Positions 1 through 9,065 of a stretch of DNA of 64,000 nt are shown piece by piece (position 1 is the first letter of the stretch; the number at the start of each line of letters is the position of its first letter). The position numbers and the translations under genes are program-made. The stretch is from the NCBI RefSeq assembly GCF_003020115.1, contig NZ_PYFX01000018.1, positions 32,543-96,542 on the forward strand. The letters are read 5' to 3'. This DNA comes from Bradyrhizobium sp. MOS002 (GTDB lineage Bacteria > Pseudomonadota > Alphaproteobacteria > Rhizobiales > Xanthobacteraceae). The notes under the pieces were generated by a model, which saw only the letters and a program-made list of their open reading frames with translations, had not been told where the DNA came from and searched no databases.

Positions 1-196
1 TGCCGCCCGCTGCGATCGACGAGCCGGTCTGTCCGGTGGCCGACGTCGACGTGCCGCCGGTGCCGAGCGTGCTGGCGGAGGTGCCGCCGGCGGCGGCCGA
101 GCCGCCGGTGCCGCCGGTCATGCTGGTTTGCGCCGACAACGGCGAGGCGGCGGCGAGCAGGAGTGCGAAAGACGAGGTCGCGATCAACATTCTCAT
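1..196 (-). CDS. Secreted Gly/Ser/Thr-rich repeat protein, C-terminus off window
   Basis: This is the first 65 codons of a minus-strand gene that runs off the left edge. The start ATG at 196 is preceded by an AAGGAA ribosome site; a second in-frame ATG lies two codons later. The N-terminus has a basic MRM start, a hydrophobic stretch and a likely signal-peptidase site after LSAQ, so export is expected. The mature part is Gly/Ser/Thr/Ala-rich and contains the STLGTGG unit seen in the protein at 628-1164, so the two are probably paralogues. The function is unknown; a surface or periplasmic low-complexity protein is the most that can be said. Confidence 0.7.
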   Translation of the reverse strand, partial: MRMLIATSSFALLLAAASPLSAQTSMTGGTGGSAAAGGTSASTLGTGGTSTSATGQTGSSIAAGG

Positions 197-213
197 CTGT
201 GAAATTCCTTTTG

Positions 214-567
214 CTATGGTGACGATGTCGAGATGGTGCAGCCGTTGACGGTGACGGTGCTCGCGCTGGTCGAACCGGGGCCGCCGGCCGTCGAGGACGA
301 ACTCGACACGTTGCCTCCCGCGGCCTGGACGTGCACCGACGATCCGCCGGCCGAGCTCGAGCTCGACAGCGAGCCGCTCGATGAGGTCGAGCCGGTCGTG
401 CCTGAACCTGATGAGCCCAGCGCGGTGATGCTGCCGTCGGGATGTTTTTCGACCGTGACCCGGCAGGTCTCGCCGGATGCGGTCTTGCCGGTTTTCTGCA
501 TGGTTTCCGCCGCAGCGGCGCTGCCTATCAAAGTCAACGCTGCAATCGCAACGATTGATCTGTTCAT
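214..567 (-). CDS. Small secreted Ser/Gly-rich protein
   Basis: A 117-residue protein with a clear signal peptide (MNRSIVAIAALTLIGSAAAA) and a strong GAGGAGG ribosome site before the ATG. After a short ordinary segment (about residues 21-50, with Cys35) it becomes a low-complexity Ser/Gly/Thr tract, then ends with a second cysteine in VNGCTIS. The two cysteines could form a disulfide in the periplasm. It lies between two other Gly/Ser-rich secreted genes on the same strand, which suggests a local family that arose by duplication. No catalytic motif is visible and no function is proposed. Confidence 0.75.
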   Translation of the reverse strand: MNRSIVAIAALTLIGSAAAAETMQKTGKTASGETCRVTVEKHPDGSITALGSSGSGTTGSTSSSGSLSSSSSAGGSSVHVQAAGGNVSSSSSTAGGPGSTSASTVTVNGCTISTSSP

Positions 568-627
568 GCCAGTCCTCCTCAGGAAGGACGAAGGAGCGGC
601 ATTGCTGCCGCTCCGCCGGCCGGGATG

Positions 628-1164
628 TCAGTCCTTGTCCTTCTTCATCTCGTCCTTGTGGTGGCCTTTGCCCTTGTCCATGCCGGTGTCGCTGGCATGA
701 CCGGCGGAGGAGCCTGCCGCTCCCACGGTCGAGCCGCTCTTGCCGTCGCCCGCGGACGAGCCGCCGGTGCCGACCGTCGATGCGGAATTGGAGCCGGAGC
801 CTGCCGCAGAGCCGCCCGTGCCGACACTGGACGAGCTCTTGCCGCCGCCCGCCGACGAACCGCCCGTGCCGAGCGTCGAGGCCGAGCCTGAGCCGCTGCC
901 GGAGCCCGCTGCGGAGCCGCCGGTGCCGACGGACGAACTGCTGGTGCCGCCGCCGGCCGACGAGCCGCCGGTGCCAAGCGTCGAGGCCGAGCCCGAGCCG
1001 CTGCCCGAACCCGCCGATGAACCGCCGGTGCCGACGGTCGAGTTGCTGGTGCCGCCGCCGGCTGACGAGCCGCCAGTGCCGACCGTCGAGCTCGACTGCG
1101 CCATGGCGAGCGCCGTACCGGCCAGCAGCGCAGCTGCGGCCGCAGACAATTTCAGAATCCTCAT
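628..1164 (-). CDS. Secreted protein with tandem GTGGSSAG repeats
   Basis: About 178 residues. I chose the ATG at 1164 (MRILKLSAAAAALLAG) because the ATG 15 bases upstream lies inside the GGAGGAGA ribosome site. After the signal peptide (cleavage near AMAQ) come about eight units of [ST]xGTGGS[SA]AG. Their linkers alternate between GGGTS/GGGKS type and GSGSGSGSA type. The C-terminus (about 20 residues) switches to a charged tail with DKGKGHHKDE. The repeats are also visible in the DNA. The repeat and composition resemble other Gly/Ser-rich exported proteins of Bradyrhizobium-type genomes, but no function is known to me. Copy number may vary between strains. Confidence 0.75.
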   Translation of the reverse strand: MRILKLSAAAAALLAGTALAMAQSSSTVGTGGSSAGGGTSNSTVGTGGSSAGSGSGSGSASTLGTGGSSAGGGTSSSSVGTGGSAAGSGSGSGSASTLGTGGSSAGGGKSSSSVGTGGSAAGSGSNSASTVGTGGSSAGDGKSGSTVGAAGSSAGHASDTGMDKGKGHHKDEMKKDKD

Positions 1165-1357
1165 CGTTGTCTCCTCCAATGATCAAATTGCCAAAACAGG
1201 CTCGGGATAAAGTGGCAAGCTGCAGAAACGTTCCTTGGATGGATATGCCGATGTGGAAAATGCGCGCGTATGATCGTGGCCGGGTTCCAGCGGCGAAACG
1301 CGGCGCGTTGATGGTGAGCGGGAACAGCGAAGCTCGACGATCTGAAGACAACAGACG

Positions 1358-1969
1358 CTAGTCCGACGACAATCCCGTCCTGCGCCGCAGATCCGTGATC
1401 GCGCGCAAGAAGCTGTCGGCCGGCGTCGTCTCCGGATCGATCAGGCGATGCAGGCGAAAGCCGTCTTCCAATGCCAGCACGACGGAGGCCATCCAGGGCG
1501 GGTTCAGCGTGTCGCCCTTCGCGCTGCTCTTCAGCGTCGCCTCGACGATGTCGGCGACCAGCTTGCGCCGCGCGCGCAGGCGCTTTGCAAGTTCAGGCCG
1601 GCGCTTCTCGGCGCGCGCGACAAACAGGATCATCTCCATGTGCAGCAGCGGCGAGCGGCCGAGCGGGTCTTGCCTTGTGCGATCCATCGCCTTCAGCGCC
1701 GCGATGAAGTCGTCGAGATTGTCGTGCTGCGCGAGGATGTCCATGTTGCGCCGGATCGACTGCGCGACATGGTCCTCGAGCATGGCGATGATCAGCTCGT
1801 CCTTGCTCTTGAAGTTGGAATAGAACGCGCCGCGGCTGAAGCCGGCCGCCGCCGCGATCGCCTCGATGCTGGCGCCGCCGATGCCGTCCTCCTCGAACAC
1901 GCGCGCGGCCGCCTCGAACAGCTTGTCGCGCGTGTCGTCCCTGGTTGGCCTGGTTCTCACCCTTGACAT
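1358..1969 (-). CDS. TetR/AcrR family transcriptional regulator
   Basis: A 203-residue protein with a standard TetR N-terminal helix-turn-helix: DKLFEAAARVFEEDG, then ASIEAIAAAAGFSRGAFYSNF at about residues 34-54, followed by KSKDELI. The C-terminal part is the variable ligand and dimer domain. The gene is divergent from the cytochrome P450 gene at 2099, and a perfect 12-bp-arm palindrome sits 23 bases upstream of its start. It therefore probably represses itself and perhaps the P450. The ligand is unknown. Confidence 0.9.
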   Translation of the reverse strand: MSRVRTRPTRDDTRDKLFEAAARVFEEDGIGGASIEAIAAAAGFSRGAFYSNFKSKDELIIAMLEDHVAQSIRRNMDILAQHDNLDDFIAALKAMDRTRQDPLGRSPLLHMEMILFVARAEKRRPELAKRLRARRKLVADIVEATLKSSAKGDTLNPPWMASVVLALEDGFRLHRLIDPETTPADSFLRAITDLRRRTGLSSD

Positions 1970-1991
1970 CGGAGCAGTTTAGGGCAGAATG

Positions 1992-2019
1992 CAACTCGAT
2001 ACAATAATGTATCGAGTTG
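1992..2019. promoter_or_regulatory. Perfect palindrome, likely TetR operator
   Basis: Arms CAACTCGATACA and TGTATCGAGTTG (12 bp each) are exact reverse complements around the spacer ATAA. The site lies between a divergent TetR gene (start 1969) and a P450 gene (start 2099), close to the TetR start. The size and symmetry fit a TetR dimer site. Binding is inferred. Confidence 0.75.
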
Positions 2020-2098
2020 ATAATTCAGGGACGGTTACGCTGCGCAAGAGGGGCTGCCCGGCGTATTCGATTCATGCGGCAACCGATATGAGGTCACC

Positions 2099-3328
2099 AT
2101 GAACGAGCACGTGCAAGGCACCGGCGGTCCGCTGTTCAATCCGCTATCGCCGGACTTCATCCGCGATCCCTATCCGCATTATGACCGGCTCCGCGCGATC
2201 TTTCCGATCCACGTGACGCCGTTCGGCCAGTTCGTCACCAGCCGCCATGCCGATGTCAGCCTCGTGATGCGCGACAAGCGCTTCGGCAAGGATTTCGTCG
2301 AGCGTTCCAAGCGCCGCTATAGCGAGAAGATCATGGAGGAGCCGGTCTTCCGCAGCATGAGCCACTGGATGCTGCAGGCCGATCCGCCCGACCACACCCG
2401 CCTGCGCGGCCTCGTCGTGAAGGCCTTCACCGCCCGCCGCGTCGAGGACATGCGGCCGCGCATCCAGGCGATCGTCGACCAGACCATCGATGCCGTGATC
2501 GACCGCGGCCACATGGACCTGATCGAGGATTTCGCGTTCCGCCTGCCTGTCACCATCATCTGCGACATGCTCGGCATCCCCGAGGACCATCGCGAGACTT
2601 TCTATAACAGCTCGCGCGACGGCGGCCGGCTGCTCGACCCCGTGCCGCTCTCGCCGGAGGAGATCGCCAAGGGCAACGCCGGCAACATGATGGCGCAGAT
2701 GTATTTCCAGCAGCTGTTCGAGCTGCGCCGCCGCAGCCCCGGCGACGATCTCATCACCCAGCTTGTGCAGGCCGAGGAAGACGGCAACAAGCTCACCAAC
2801 GAGGAACTGACCGCCAACATCATCCTGTTGTTCGGCGCCGGCCACGAGACCACGGTCAATCTGATCGGCAACGGCCTGCTTGCGCTGCATCGCAATCCGG
2901 ATCAGCTCGCGCTGTTGAAGGCGCGGCCGGAGCTGATGGTGGGTGCGATCGAGGAATTTTTGCGCTACGATTCGTCAGTGCAGATGACCGGGCGGGTTGC
3001 GCTGGAGGATATCGACGATCTCGGCGGCGCGAAGATCCCCAAGGGCGAGACCGTGCTCTGCCTGCTGGGCTCGGCCAACCGTGACCCGGCGGTCTATCCT
3101 GACCGCCCCGACCGGCTCGACGTCACCCGCCAGAATGTGAGGCCGCTGTCGTTCGGCGGCGGCATCCATTTCTGCCTGGGGGCCCAATTGGCCCGCCTCG
3201 AGGCCGAGATCGCCATCGCCACGCTGTTGCGTCGGCTGCCGGACCTGCGCATCGACGACGTCGAAAACCCGGAATGGCGGCCGACCTTCGTGCTGCGCGG
3301 CCTGAAGCGGCTGCCGGCGAGCTGGTGA
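2099..3328 (+). CDS. Cytochrome P450
   Basis: A 409-residue soluble bacterial P450. The I-helix oxygen-binding motif AGHETT is at residues 247-252. An E-x-x-R motif (EFLR) follows, and the heme loop FGGGIHFCLG places the cysteine ligand at Cys359. The length is normal for class I bacterial P450s, which take electrons from a ferredoxin and reductase; neither is encoded nearby. A GAGGT ribosome site precedes the ATG. The substrate cannot be read from sequence. Divergence from a TetR gene with a palindromic operator suggests induction by a small molecule, perhaps the substrate. Confidence 0.93.
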   Translation: MNEHVQGTGGPLFNPLSPDFIRDPYPHYDRLRAIFPIHVTPFGQFVTSRHADVSLVMRDKRFGKDFVERSKRRYSEKIMEEPVFRSMSHWMLQADPPDHTRLRGLVVKAFTARRVEDMRPRIQAIVDQTIDAVIDRGHMDLIEDFAFRLPVTIICDMLGIPEDHRETFYNSSRDGGRLLDPVPLSPEEIAKGNAGNMMAQMYFQQLFELRRRSPGDDLITQLVQAEEDGNKLTNEELTANIILLFGAGHETTVNLIGNGLLALHRNPDQLALLKARPELMVGAIEEFLRYDSSVQMTGRVALEDIDDLGGAKIPKGETVLCLLGSANRDPAVYPDRPDRLDVTRQNVRPLSFGGGIHFCLGAQLARLEAEIAIATLLRRLPDLRIDDVENPEWRPTFVLRGLKRLPASW

Positions 3329-3360
3329 TAGCCGCCCGCACTGGTCCTGCGAGCACTGGC

Positions 3361-3468
3361 CCTCATCCTGAGGAGCCCGCAAAGCGGGCGTCTCGAAGGA
3401 TGGCCGCGGGCGAGAGCGGGGCCTCTATGGTTCGAGACGGCGCTTCGCGCCTCCTCACCATGAGGGTC
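3361..3468. repeat. Dispersed intergenic repeat, family A (inverted pair)
   Basis: Two facing halves: CCTCATCCTGAGGAGCCCGC followed by GCGTCTCGAAGGATGG, then an inverted, diverged copy (TTCGAGACGG to CCTCACCATGAGGG). The same family occurs at 7311-7491 and 60028-60209. The gap 3329-3606 between the P450 and the AsmA gene otherwise shows no gene. Confidence 0.75.
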
Positions 3469-3606
3469 TCACACCGGCGTTAACCTCCGCGCGCAACAGT
3501 CGCTGTGACTTCGCCACACTTCCCCCTATATAAGGGGCTGTTCCGGTACGTCTGAGGCCCTGCGGCTCAGGCAAGGCCCGCATCCGGTTTGGCCGAGGGG
3601 AGACCC

Positions 3607-6600
3607 GTGCAGACGACGCTGCTCGGATTGGCGATTGCCTTTATCTTAGCGCTGCTGGCCGCGCTGATCGGACCTTACTTCGTCGACTGGAACCAGTTCA
3701 GGCCCCAGTTCGAAGCAGAGGCCGGCAGGATCATCGGCGTGCCGGTGCGGGTGGCGGGCGAGCTGGACGCGCGGCTGTTGCCGGCGCCGACGTTGCGGCT
3801 GCGCGCGGTCACCTTCGGCGGCAACAACGATCTCGGCCGCCTGCGCGCCGACAAGCTCGACGTCGAGTTCAGCCTGAGCTCGCTGATGCGCGGTGAATGG
3901 CGCGCCACCGAGCTTTCGGTCAACGGCATGGCGGTCGATCTCGGCCTCGACGCGCGCGGGCGGGTCGATTTGCCGTCCACCGCGAGCGGCAGCTTCAATC
4001 TGGCGTCGCTGGCGATCGAGCGGCTGAACCTCACCGGCCGCATCGCCCTGCATGATGCCGCCAGCCGTTCGACACTGGAGCTCAACGACATCGCCTTCTC
4101 CGGCGACGTGCGCTCGCTGGCCGGCTCGGTCCGGGGCGACGGCCGTTTCACCGCCGCTGGCGTCCGCTATCCGTTCCGCGTCTCCTCCGGCCCGAGCGCC
4201 GACGGCAACGCCACCCGCCTCCACCTCAACATCGATCCCGGCGAGCGCGCGATCCTGGCCGATCTCGAAGGTGTGCTTGCCTTTGACAACCGCCTGCCGA
4301 AATTCGACGGCGCACTGACGCTCGCGGTGCCTCCGAGCAAGAAGGCGGGCGAGGCGGGGCCGATGCCCTGGAAGCTCACCACGAAACTCAAGGCCGATCC
4401 GGCCGGCGCCAAGTTCGAGCAGGTCGATGCCAGCTTCGGCAGCGAAGATACCGCGCTGAAGCTCGGCGGCGTCGGCGATATCAGGTTCGGTGCTTCGCCG
4501 CTGCTGCGTGCCGTGCTGTCGGCGCGACAGGTCGATGCCGACAAGCTGGCCGGCAAAGACGAGCCACAGCGCATCCTGCCGGCGCTCCGTGCGGGCCTCG
4601 CCGCAATCCCGCAGGCCCCGATCCCGGCGCAGATCGAGTTTAACTCCGACCAGATCATGCTCGGCGGCCGGCCGCTCCAGAACATCACGGCCGAGCTTGC
4701 GACCGACGGACGGTCCTGGACCTTCCAGCGGCTCGAGCTGCGTGCACCGGGCCAGACGCAGCTCTCGCTCAACGGCGCCACGCCCGGCGCCGACAGTTTC
4801 AGCGGCCGTCTCAGCGTCGATTCCTCCGATCCCGATACGCTGGTGGCCTGGCTCCAGGGCCGCAACGAGGTCAACCGCCGCAGCACGCGGCCGCTGCGCC
4901 TTGCCGGCGACGTGACCATCGCCGCCAACCATTTCGCCATCGACAGGCTGAAGGCCGACATCGAGGGCGGCGCGGTCGAAGGCCGCATCGCTTTCGTCCA
5001 GACCGGCGCGAGCAAGGGCTCGCGGATCGACGCGGAGCTCAAGGCCGACCGCCTCGACCTCGATGCCGCCGCAAGCTTTGTGCGCGCGCTTTCGGGGCCG
5101 CAGGGCGAATGGCCGGAGGAAGCGAAGCTTTCGCTCGATATCGGCCGTGCGATCTCGGCCGGGCAGGAGCTGCGGCCGTTTGCGGCAAAGCTCGGCTACG
5201 GCCCGGCATCGCTCTCGCTGGAGCAGTTACGGTTCGGCCAGGCCAGTGGCGTGACCACGGAAGCAAGCGGCAGCTTCGACCGCGCCAAGGCCATTGGCAA
5301 GCTCGCGCTGAAATCCTCCGCCAATTCGCTGCGCGATCTCACCGCGCTGCTCGAACCGTTTGCGCCATCTGTGCGCACGCGCTTCGACGCCATCCCGTCG
5401 CTGCCAGGCGCGACCCGCCTGAAGCTCGACCTCACCCTCGACAAGAACGCCGAGTATGCCGATCGCAACGACGCGCGCGCCGTATTCGAGCTCGACGCGC
5501 CGCAGCTCAAGGCCAGCGCGACGCTGGCCGCGCAGACGCCGGTGGCCGCGGTCAACGGCATCGACATCGAGCGCTTGCGCAACAGCGACTTCACGCTGGA
5601 TTCGAAAGTCTCGACACCGCAGGCCAGCGCACTGCTGGCGTTGCTCGGGCTCGACCGCGTGGTGGCCGCAGGCGAGGGCGCTTCGCAGCTCGAAGGCCAT
5701 CTGAGCGGCGCGTGGCGCCATCAGCTGCAATTGACTGCAAAGCTCAGCGGCGGCGGGCTGGACGCGGACGCACAAGGCACAGTTGAATTGTCGGAGCCGA
5801 AAGGCAGTGTGAATTTGCGCGTGCGCAATGCCAATCTGGCCCCGCTGTTCGGGACCAGCCCGGCCGATAAATCGGTGCAGAGCGTCAATCTGTCCTCGCG
5901 CGTCGCCCTCTCCGGCAACCGCCTGACCTTCAACGATCTCGAGAGCACCGTGGCGGGTTCGCATCTGCGCGGTCACCTGGCGGTGACGCTCGATCAGGAG
6001 AAGACCGTCGAGGGCGAAGTCGGCCTCGATACGCTCGACCTCGTGCCCGCGCTCGCGATGGCCATCGGCGCGGCCGGACACGATGCCAATGCGCCGTTGA
6101 GTGCCGGGCTTCTCGGCGCCTGGCGCGGCCGCGTCGCCTTCCAGGCGTTGCACGGCACGTTGCCCGGCGGCATCGAGCTGCGCCCCTTCGGCGGCACGGT
6201 CCGGAGCGACGGTCAGTCGCTCGCGCTCGACGCGCTGAAGGGCGGCGTCGGCGGCGGCGGGATGTCGGCGAGCTTTGACGCGCGCAATGGCGCCAATGGC
6301 CTGACGCTGAACGCGCGCATCGAGCTCGGCAATGTCGATGCGGCGGCGCTGCGCTATCGCGACCTCGCGCTGCCGAAGGGACGGGCTTCGGCGCAGATGG
6401 CGCTGACCAGCCAGGGCCGCAGCGTCGCGGCGCTCACCGGCGCGCTCGCCGGCAACGGCACGGTGACGCTCGATTCCGCTGAAATCTCCGGCCTCAATCC
6501 GCGCGCCTTCGAGATCGCAATCCGCGCCAGCGACGGCGGCCAGGTGGCCGACGACAACCGGTTGCGGCAGCTGGTCGAGCCCGCGCTGTCGGCGGGTCCG

Positions 6601-7260
6601 ATTGCAGTGGCCTCGGCGCAGATCCCGTTCACGATCCGCGACGGGCGCCTGCGCGTCGGCGCAACGTCGTTGGAGGCCAAGAACGCGCGCGCCATCGTCT
6701 CCGGCGGCTACGACATCCCCGCCGACCAGGCCGACATCCGCGCCAGCCTGACGCCGATCATGACGGGCCTCTCCGGCGCGCCGCCGGAGATCCAGCTGTT
6801 CGCGGCCGGTCCCCCCGACAGGCTCAATCGCACCGTCGATCTGGCGCCGCTGTCGTCGTGGCTTGCGGTGCGCACGATCGATCGCGAGACGCGCCGGCTG
6901 GACGCCATCGAGCGCGGCGAGCCGCCGCCGGCCACCGCCGCGCTGCCGACACTGGTCTCGCCAGACCCGGTGCCGGAGCCGTCGCTCACGGATGTGCCGA
7001 TGCCCGGCCGCGATCCGCGCCGTTCGCCGCCGCCGAAGCCCAAGGCTGACATCAGGGTTGCGCCGACACCGAAGGCGCCGCAGGCCGCTCCCGCAGCGCC
7101 AAGTCCGCCACTTACAAGTCCGCCACTTACAAACCCGCCGCTTGCAAGCACGCAGATCGCGCCGCTGCCCCCGCCGATCGACGTGAGGCCGGCCCCCGGC
7201 CCGCCGCCCGCAAAGCCCAAGCCAAAGCCGCCGCTGGTGCTGACGCCACAGAATCCGTGA
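3607..7260 (+). CDS. AsmA family protein, large envelope-anchored form
   Basis: About 1217 residues from the GTG at 3607, which has a GAGGGGAG ribosome site. An in-frame TTG at 3589 would add six residues. The N-terminus has one membrane segment (LLGLAIAFILALLAALIGPYF) followed by VDWNQFRPQFEAEAGRIIG, a typical AsmA opening. Most of the rest is a long beta-rich repetitive region in the periplasm. The C-terminal 150 residues are Pro-rich, with a short direct repeat (PPLTSPPLTNPPL). AsmA and TamB-like proteins are proposed to bridge the inner and outer membranes and to affect lipid transport and outer-membrane assembly. It stands alone in transcription, with repeats on both sides. Confidence 0.88.
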   Translation: MQTTLLGLAIAFILALLAALIGPYFVDWNQFRPQFEAEAGRIIGVPVRVAGELDARLLPAPTLRLRAVTFGGNNDLGRLRADKLDVEFSLSSLMRGEWRATELSVNGMAVDLGLDARGRVDLPSTASGSFNLASLAIERLNLTGRIALHDAASRSTLELNDIAFSGDVRSLAGSVRGDGRFTAAGVRYPFRVSSGPSADGNATRLHLNIDPGERAILADLEGVLAFDNRLPKFDGALTLAVPPSKKAGEAGPMPWKLTTKLKADPAGAKFEQVDASFGSEDTALKLGGVGDIRFGASPLLRAVLSARQVDADKLAGKDEPQRILPALRAGLAAIPQAPIPAQIEFNSDQIMLGGRPLQNITAELATDGRSWTFQRLELRAPGQTQLSLNGATPGADSFSGRLSVDSSDPDTLVAWLQGRNEVNRRSTRPLRLAGDVTIAANHFAIDRLKADIEGGAVEGRIAFVQTGASKGSRIDAELKADRLDLDAAASFVRALSGPQGEWPEEAKLSLDIGRAISAGQELRPFAAKLGYGPASLSLEQLRFGQASGVTTEASGSFDRAKAIGKLALKSSANSLRDLTALLEPFAPSVRTRFDAIPSLPGATRLKLDLTLDKNAEYADRNDARAVFELDAPQLKASATLAAQTPVAAVNGIDIERLRNSDFTLDSKVSTPQASALLALLGLDRVVAAGEGASQLEGHLSGAWRHQLQLTAKLSGGGLDADAQGTVELSEPKGSVNLRVRNANLAPLFGTSPADKSVQSVNLSSRVALSGNRLTFNDLESTVAGSHLRGHLAVTLDQEKTVEGEVGLDTLDLVPALAMAIGAAGHDANAPLSAGLLGAWRGRVAFQALHGTLPGGIELRPFGGTVRSDGQSLALDALKGGVGGGGMSASFDARNGANGLTLNARIELGNVDAAALRYRDLALPKGRASAQMALTSQGRSVAALTGALAGNGTVTLDSAEISGLNPRAFEIAIRASDGGQVADDNRLRQLVEPALSAGPIAVASAQIPFTIRDGRLRVGATSLEAKNARAIVSGGYDIPADQADIRASLTPIMTGLSGAPPEIQLFAAGPPDRLNRTVDLAPLSSWLAVRTIDRETRRLDAIERGEPPPATAALPTLVSPDPVPEPSLTDVPMPGRDPRRSPPPKPKADIRVAPTPKAPQAAPAAPSPPLTSPPLTNPPLASTQIAPLPPPIDVRPAPGPPPAKPKPKPPLVLTPQNP

Positions 7261-7310
7261 TTGGTTTGCAGGTCGGGCCGCGGGCCTTCTTAGCCTCTCC
7301 CGCTTGCGTG

Positions 7311-7491
7311 CAGGGCTATTGCATATGACGTCTCGGCGGCGCCTGAGCGAGCGCCTCGTCCTTCGAGACGACCGCTTCGCGGTCTCCTCAGGATGAGGCT
7401 TAGCTGAATCGGCTGCGTTGAAATGCTGCCGCATACTCATCCCTCATCCTGAGGGCCGGCCGCAGGCGGGCGTCTCGAAGGATGGCTGCAG
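7311..7491. repeat. Dispersed repeat family A, long form
   Basis: About 181 bases, beginning CAGGGCTATTGCATATGACG and ending in GCGTCTCGAAGGATGG. It contains two facing half-elements (CTTCGAGACG to CTCAGGATGAGG, and CCTCATCCTGAGGG to TCTCGAAGGATG). It aligns along nearly its whole length with 60028-60209. The gap 7261-7658 holds this repeat and no gene that I can support. Confidence 0.8.
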
Positions 7492-7658
7492 ATTCACCGG
7501 TAAACTCATTCCCTCGCTTTTTAACGAATTTTGCTCGGCAAAACTGATCTGCCGACTTTACCGGATTCTCGCGTTTGTTCCCTAGTCTCTGTTCCCAGAG
7601 GAACTCGGCGTCCTGCCGGCACAAGCAGGATGGCTGGCCAAGAACTGGGGTCATCGGG

Positions 7659-8777
7659 ATGAACGGCGCGACAACACTTCTGCAGGATCTGGACGACGCG
7701 ATCGCACGCGGCACCGACGAAAGCCGGACCAAGGCGTTGTGGCACGCGACCGACATTCTGATCACAGGCCGCTACAGCGACGACGAGATCAGCACGTTCG
7801 GCGAAGTCATCGGCCGGCTCGCCGACGAGATCGAGGTCGCCGCACGGGTGCAGCTCTCCGAAGTCATGGCGGCCTGCGATCACGCACCGCTCAATGTCAT
7901 CGCGCAACTCGCGATAGCCGACGAGATCGAGGTCGCCGGTCCCGTGCTGCGCGACTCCAATCGTATCGACGAGAAGCTGCTGGTCGAGAGCGCCATGACC
8001 AAGGGCCAGTCGCATCTGCTCGCGATCGCCCAGCGCAAGTCGATCGGCGAGGCCGTCACCGACGTATTGGTCAAGCGCGGCGACCACGAGGTCGTGACGT
8101 CGGTTGCCAGGAACGAGGGCGCGCGCTTCTCCGGCTCGGGCCTCCTGCATATGGTCCGCCGCGCCGAGGGTGACTCGATTCTTGCCGAGCAGCTTGGCCT
8201 GCGCAAGGACGTGCCGCGCCACATCTTCCAGCAGCTGATCTCGAAGGCGTCGGAGGACGTCCGCCGCCGGCTCGAGCACGAGCGCCCCGAGATGATGGCG
8301 CAGATCCAAAGCTCGGTAAGCGACGTCACCGGCGATCTGCAGTCCAAGTTCGGCCCGTCCTCGCGCAGCTATTTCGTCGCCAAGCGCGTGGTGACGACGC
8401 AGTACCGGCAGGGCAACCTCAACCAGGACTCGATCTCGAACTATGCGCGCCAGCACCGCTTCGACGAGGTGCAGATCGGCCTGTCGCTGCTGTCGTCGCT
8501 GCCGGTCGACGTGATCGAGCGTGCGATGATGGACCGCAATCGCGAGATGATCCTGGTGCTGTGCAAGGCGCTCGACTTCTCCTGGGACACCACCATGTCG
8601 CTGCTGTTCCTCGGCGCCAAGGATCATCTGATCACGGCGCGCGAGCTCCACGACAACGAGCGCGATTTCGGCAAGCTCAAGATCGAGACCTCGCGCAGCG
8701 TCTTGAAATTCTACCAGTCGCGCAAGACCGGCACCGATCCTGTCACGGGTCGTCAGCCCGAGCTCCAGGTGCACTGA
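7659..8777 (+). CDS. DUF2336 domain protein
   Basis: 372 residues from ATG 7659 (MNGATTLLQDLDDAIARG). Upstream in-frame codons encode an unlikely Cys/Arg-rich extension. The protein is alpha-helical and soluble, with DUF2336-like features: short repeated helical pairs such as VIAQLAIADEIEVAGPVLRDS and a charged C-terminal domain. DUF2336 proteins are common in alphaproteobacteria. Their function is poorly defined, and some are linked to flagellar or signalling regulation. A small gene follows after 45 bases and is probably co-transcribed. Confidence 0.8.
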   Translation: MNGATTLLQDLDDAIARGTDESRTKALWHATDILITGRYSDDEISTFGEVIGRLADEIEVAARVQLSEVMAACDHAPLNVIAQLAIADEIEVAGPVLRDSNRIDEKLLVESAMTKGQSHLLAIAQRKSIGEAVTDVLVKRGDHEVVTSVARNEGARFSGSGLLHMVRRAEGDSILAEQLGLRKDVPRHIFQQLISKASEDVRRRLEHERPEMMAQIQSSVSDVTGDLQSKFGPSSRSYFVAKRVVTTQYRQGNLNQDSISNYARQHRFDEVQIGLSLLSSLPVDVIERAMMDRNREMILVLCKALDFSWDTTMSLLFLGAKDHLITARELHDNERDFGKLKIETSRSVLKFYQSRKTGTDPVTGRQPELQVH

Positions 8778-8822
8778 GCGGTACACCGAGCATCATCCGG
8801 GAATTGGCAGGGAGTATTTGCA

Positions 8823-9065
8823 ATGTTGCCTCAATTCGGCACCGCCGTTCGCAAGAAGAACCTCAACAAGGCCGCAGCCGGCGAGATCGGCGGCGGAGCA
8901 GCGGACCAGGCCTCGGTCGATGCCGCCTGGCTCGTGCTGGAAGCCGCCAACGATCTCGGTGACCATGCCGCGATCGAGGCTTGCCGTCGCGTCATCGACG
9001 CCGAGCTGAACGGCACGGTGGCCGGCAGCGCGGATGTAGATCTCGTGCTGGGATATTTCAGGTAA
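8823..9065 (+). CDS. Small conserved-looking hypothetical protein
   Basis: 80 residues, beginning MLPQFGTAVRKKNLNKAAAG. It has an acidic helical middle (VDAAWLVLEAANDLGDHAAIEACRRVIDAEL) and no signal peptide or membrane segment. An AGGGAG ribosome site lies upstream. Codon use matches its neighbours. It follows the DUF2336 gene closely and is probably in the same transcript. I do not recognise a family. Confidence 0.65.
   Translation: MLPQFGTAVRKKNLNKAAAGEIGGGAADQASVDAAWLVLEAANDLGDHAAIEACRRVIDAELNGTVAGSADVDLVLGYFR

Noticed and set aside
628..1164. Possible CRISPR-like or minisatellite array
   Set aside because: The period follows codons, the reading frame is intact with a signal peptide, and there are no unique spacers. 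It is a protein-coding repeat.
5227..7440. Very long open frame on the minus strand opposite the AsmA-like gene
   Set aside because: It has a Arg/Gln/His-biased, low-complexity composition with no motif. It is a shadow of the high-GC plus-strand gene, which has a membrane anchor and family pattern.
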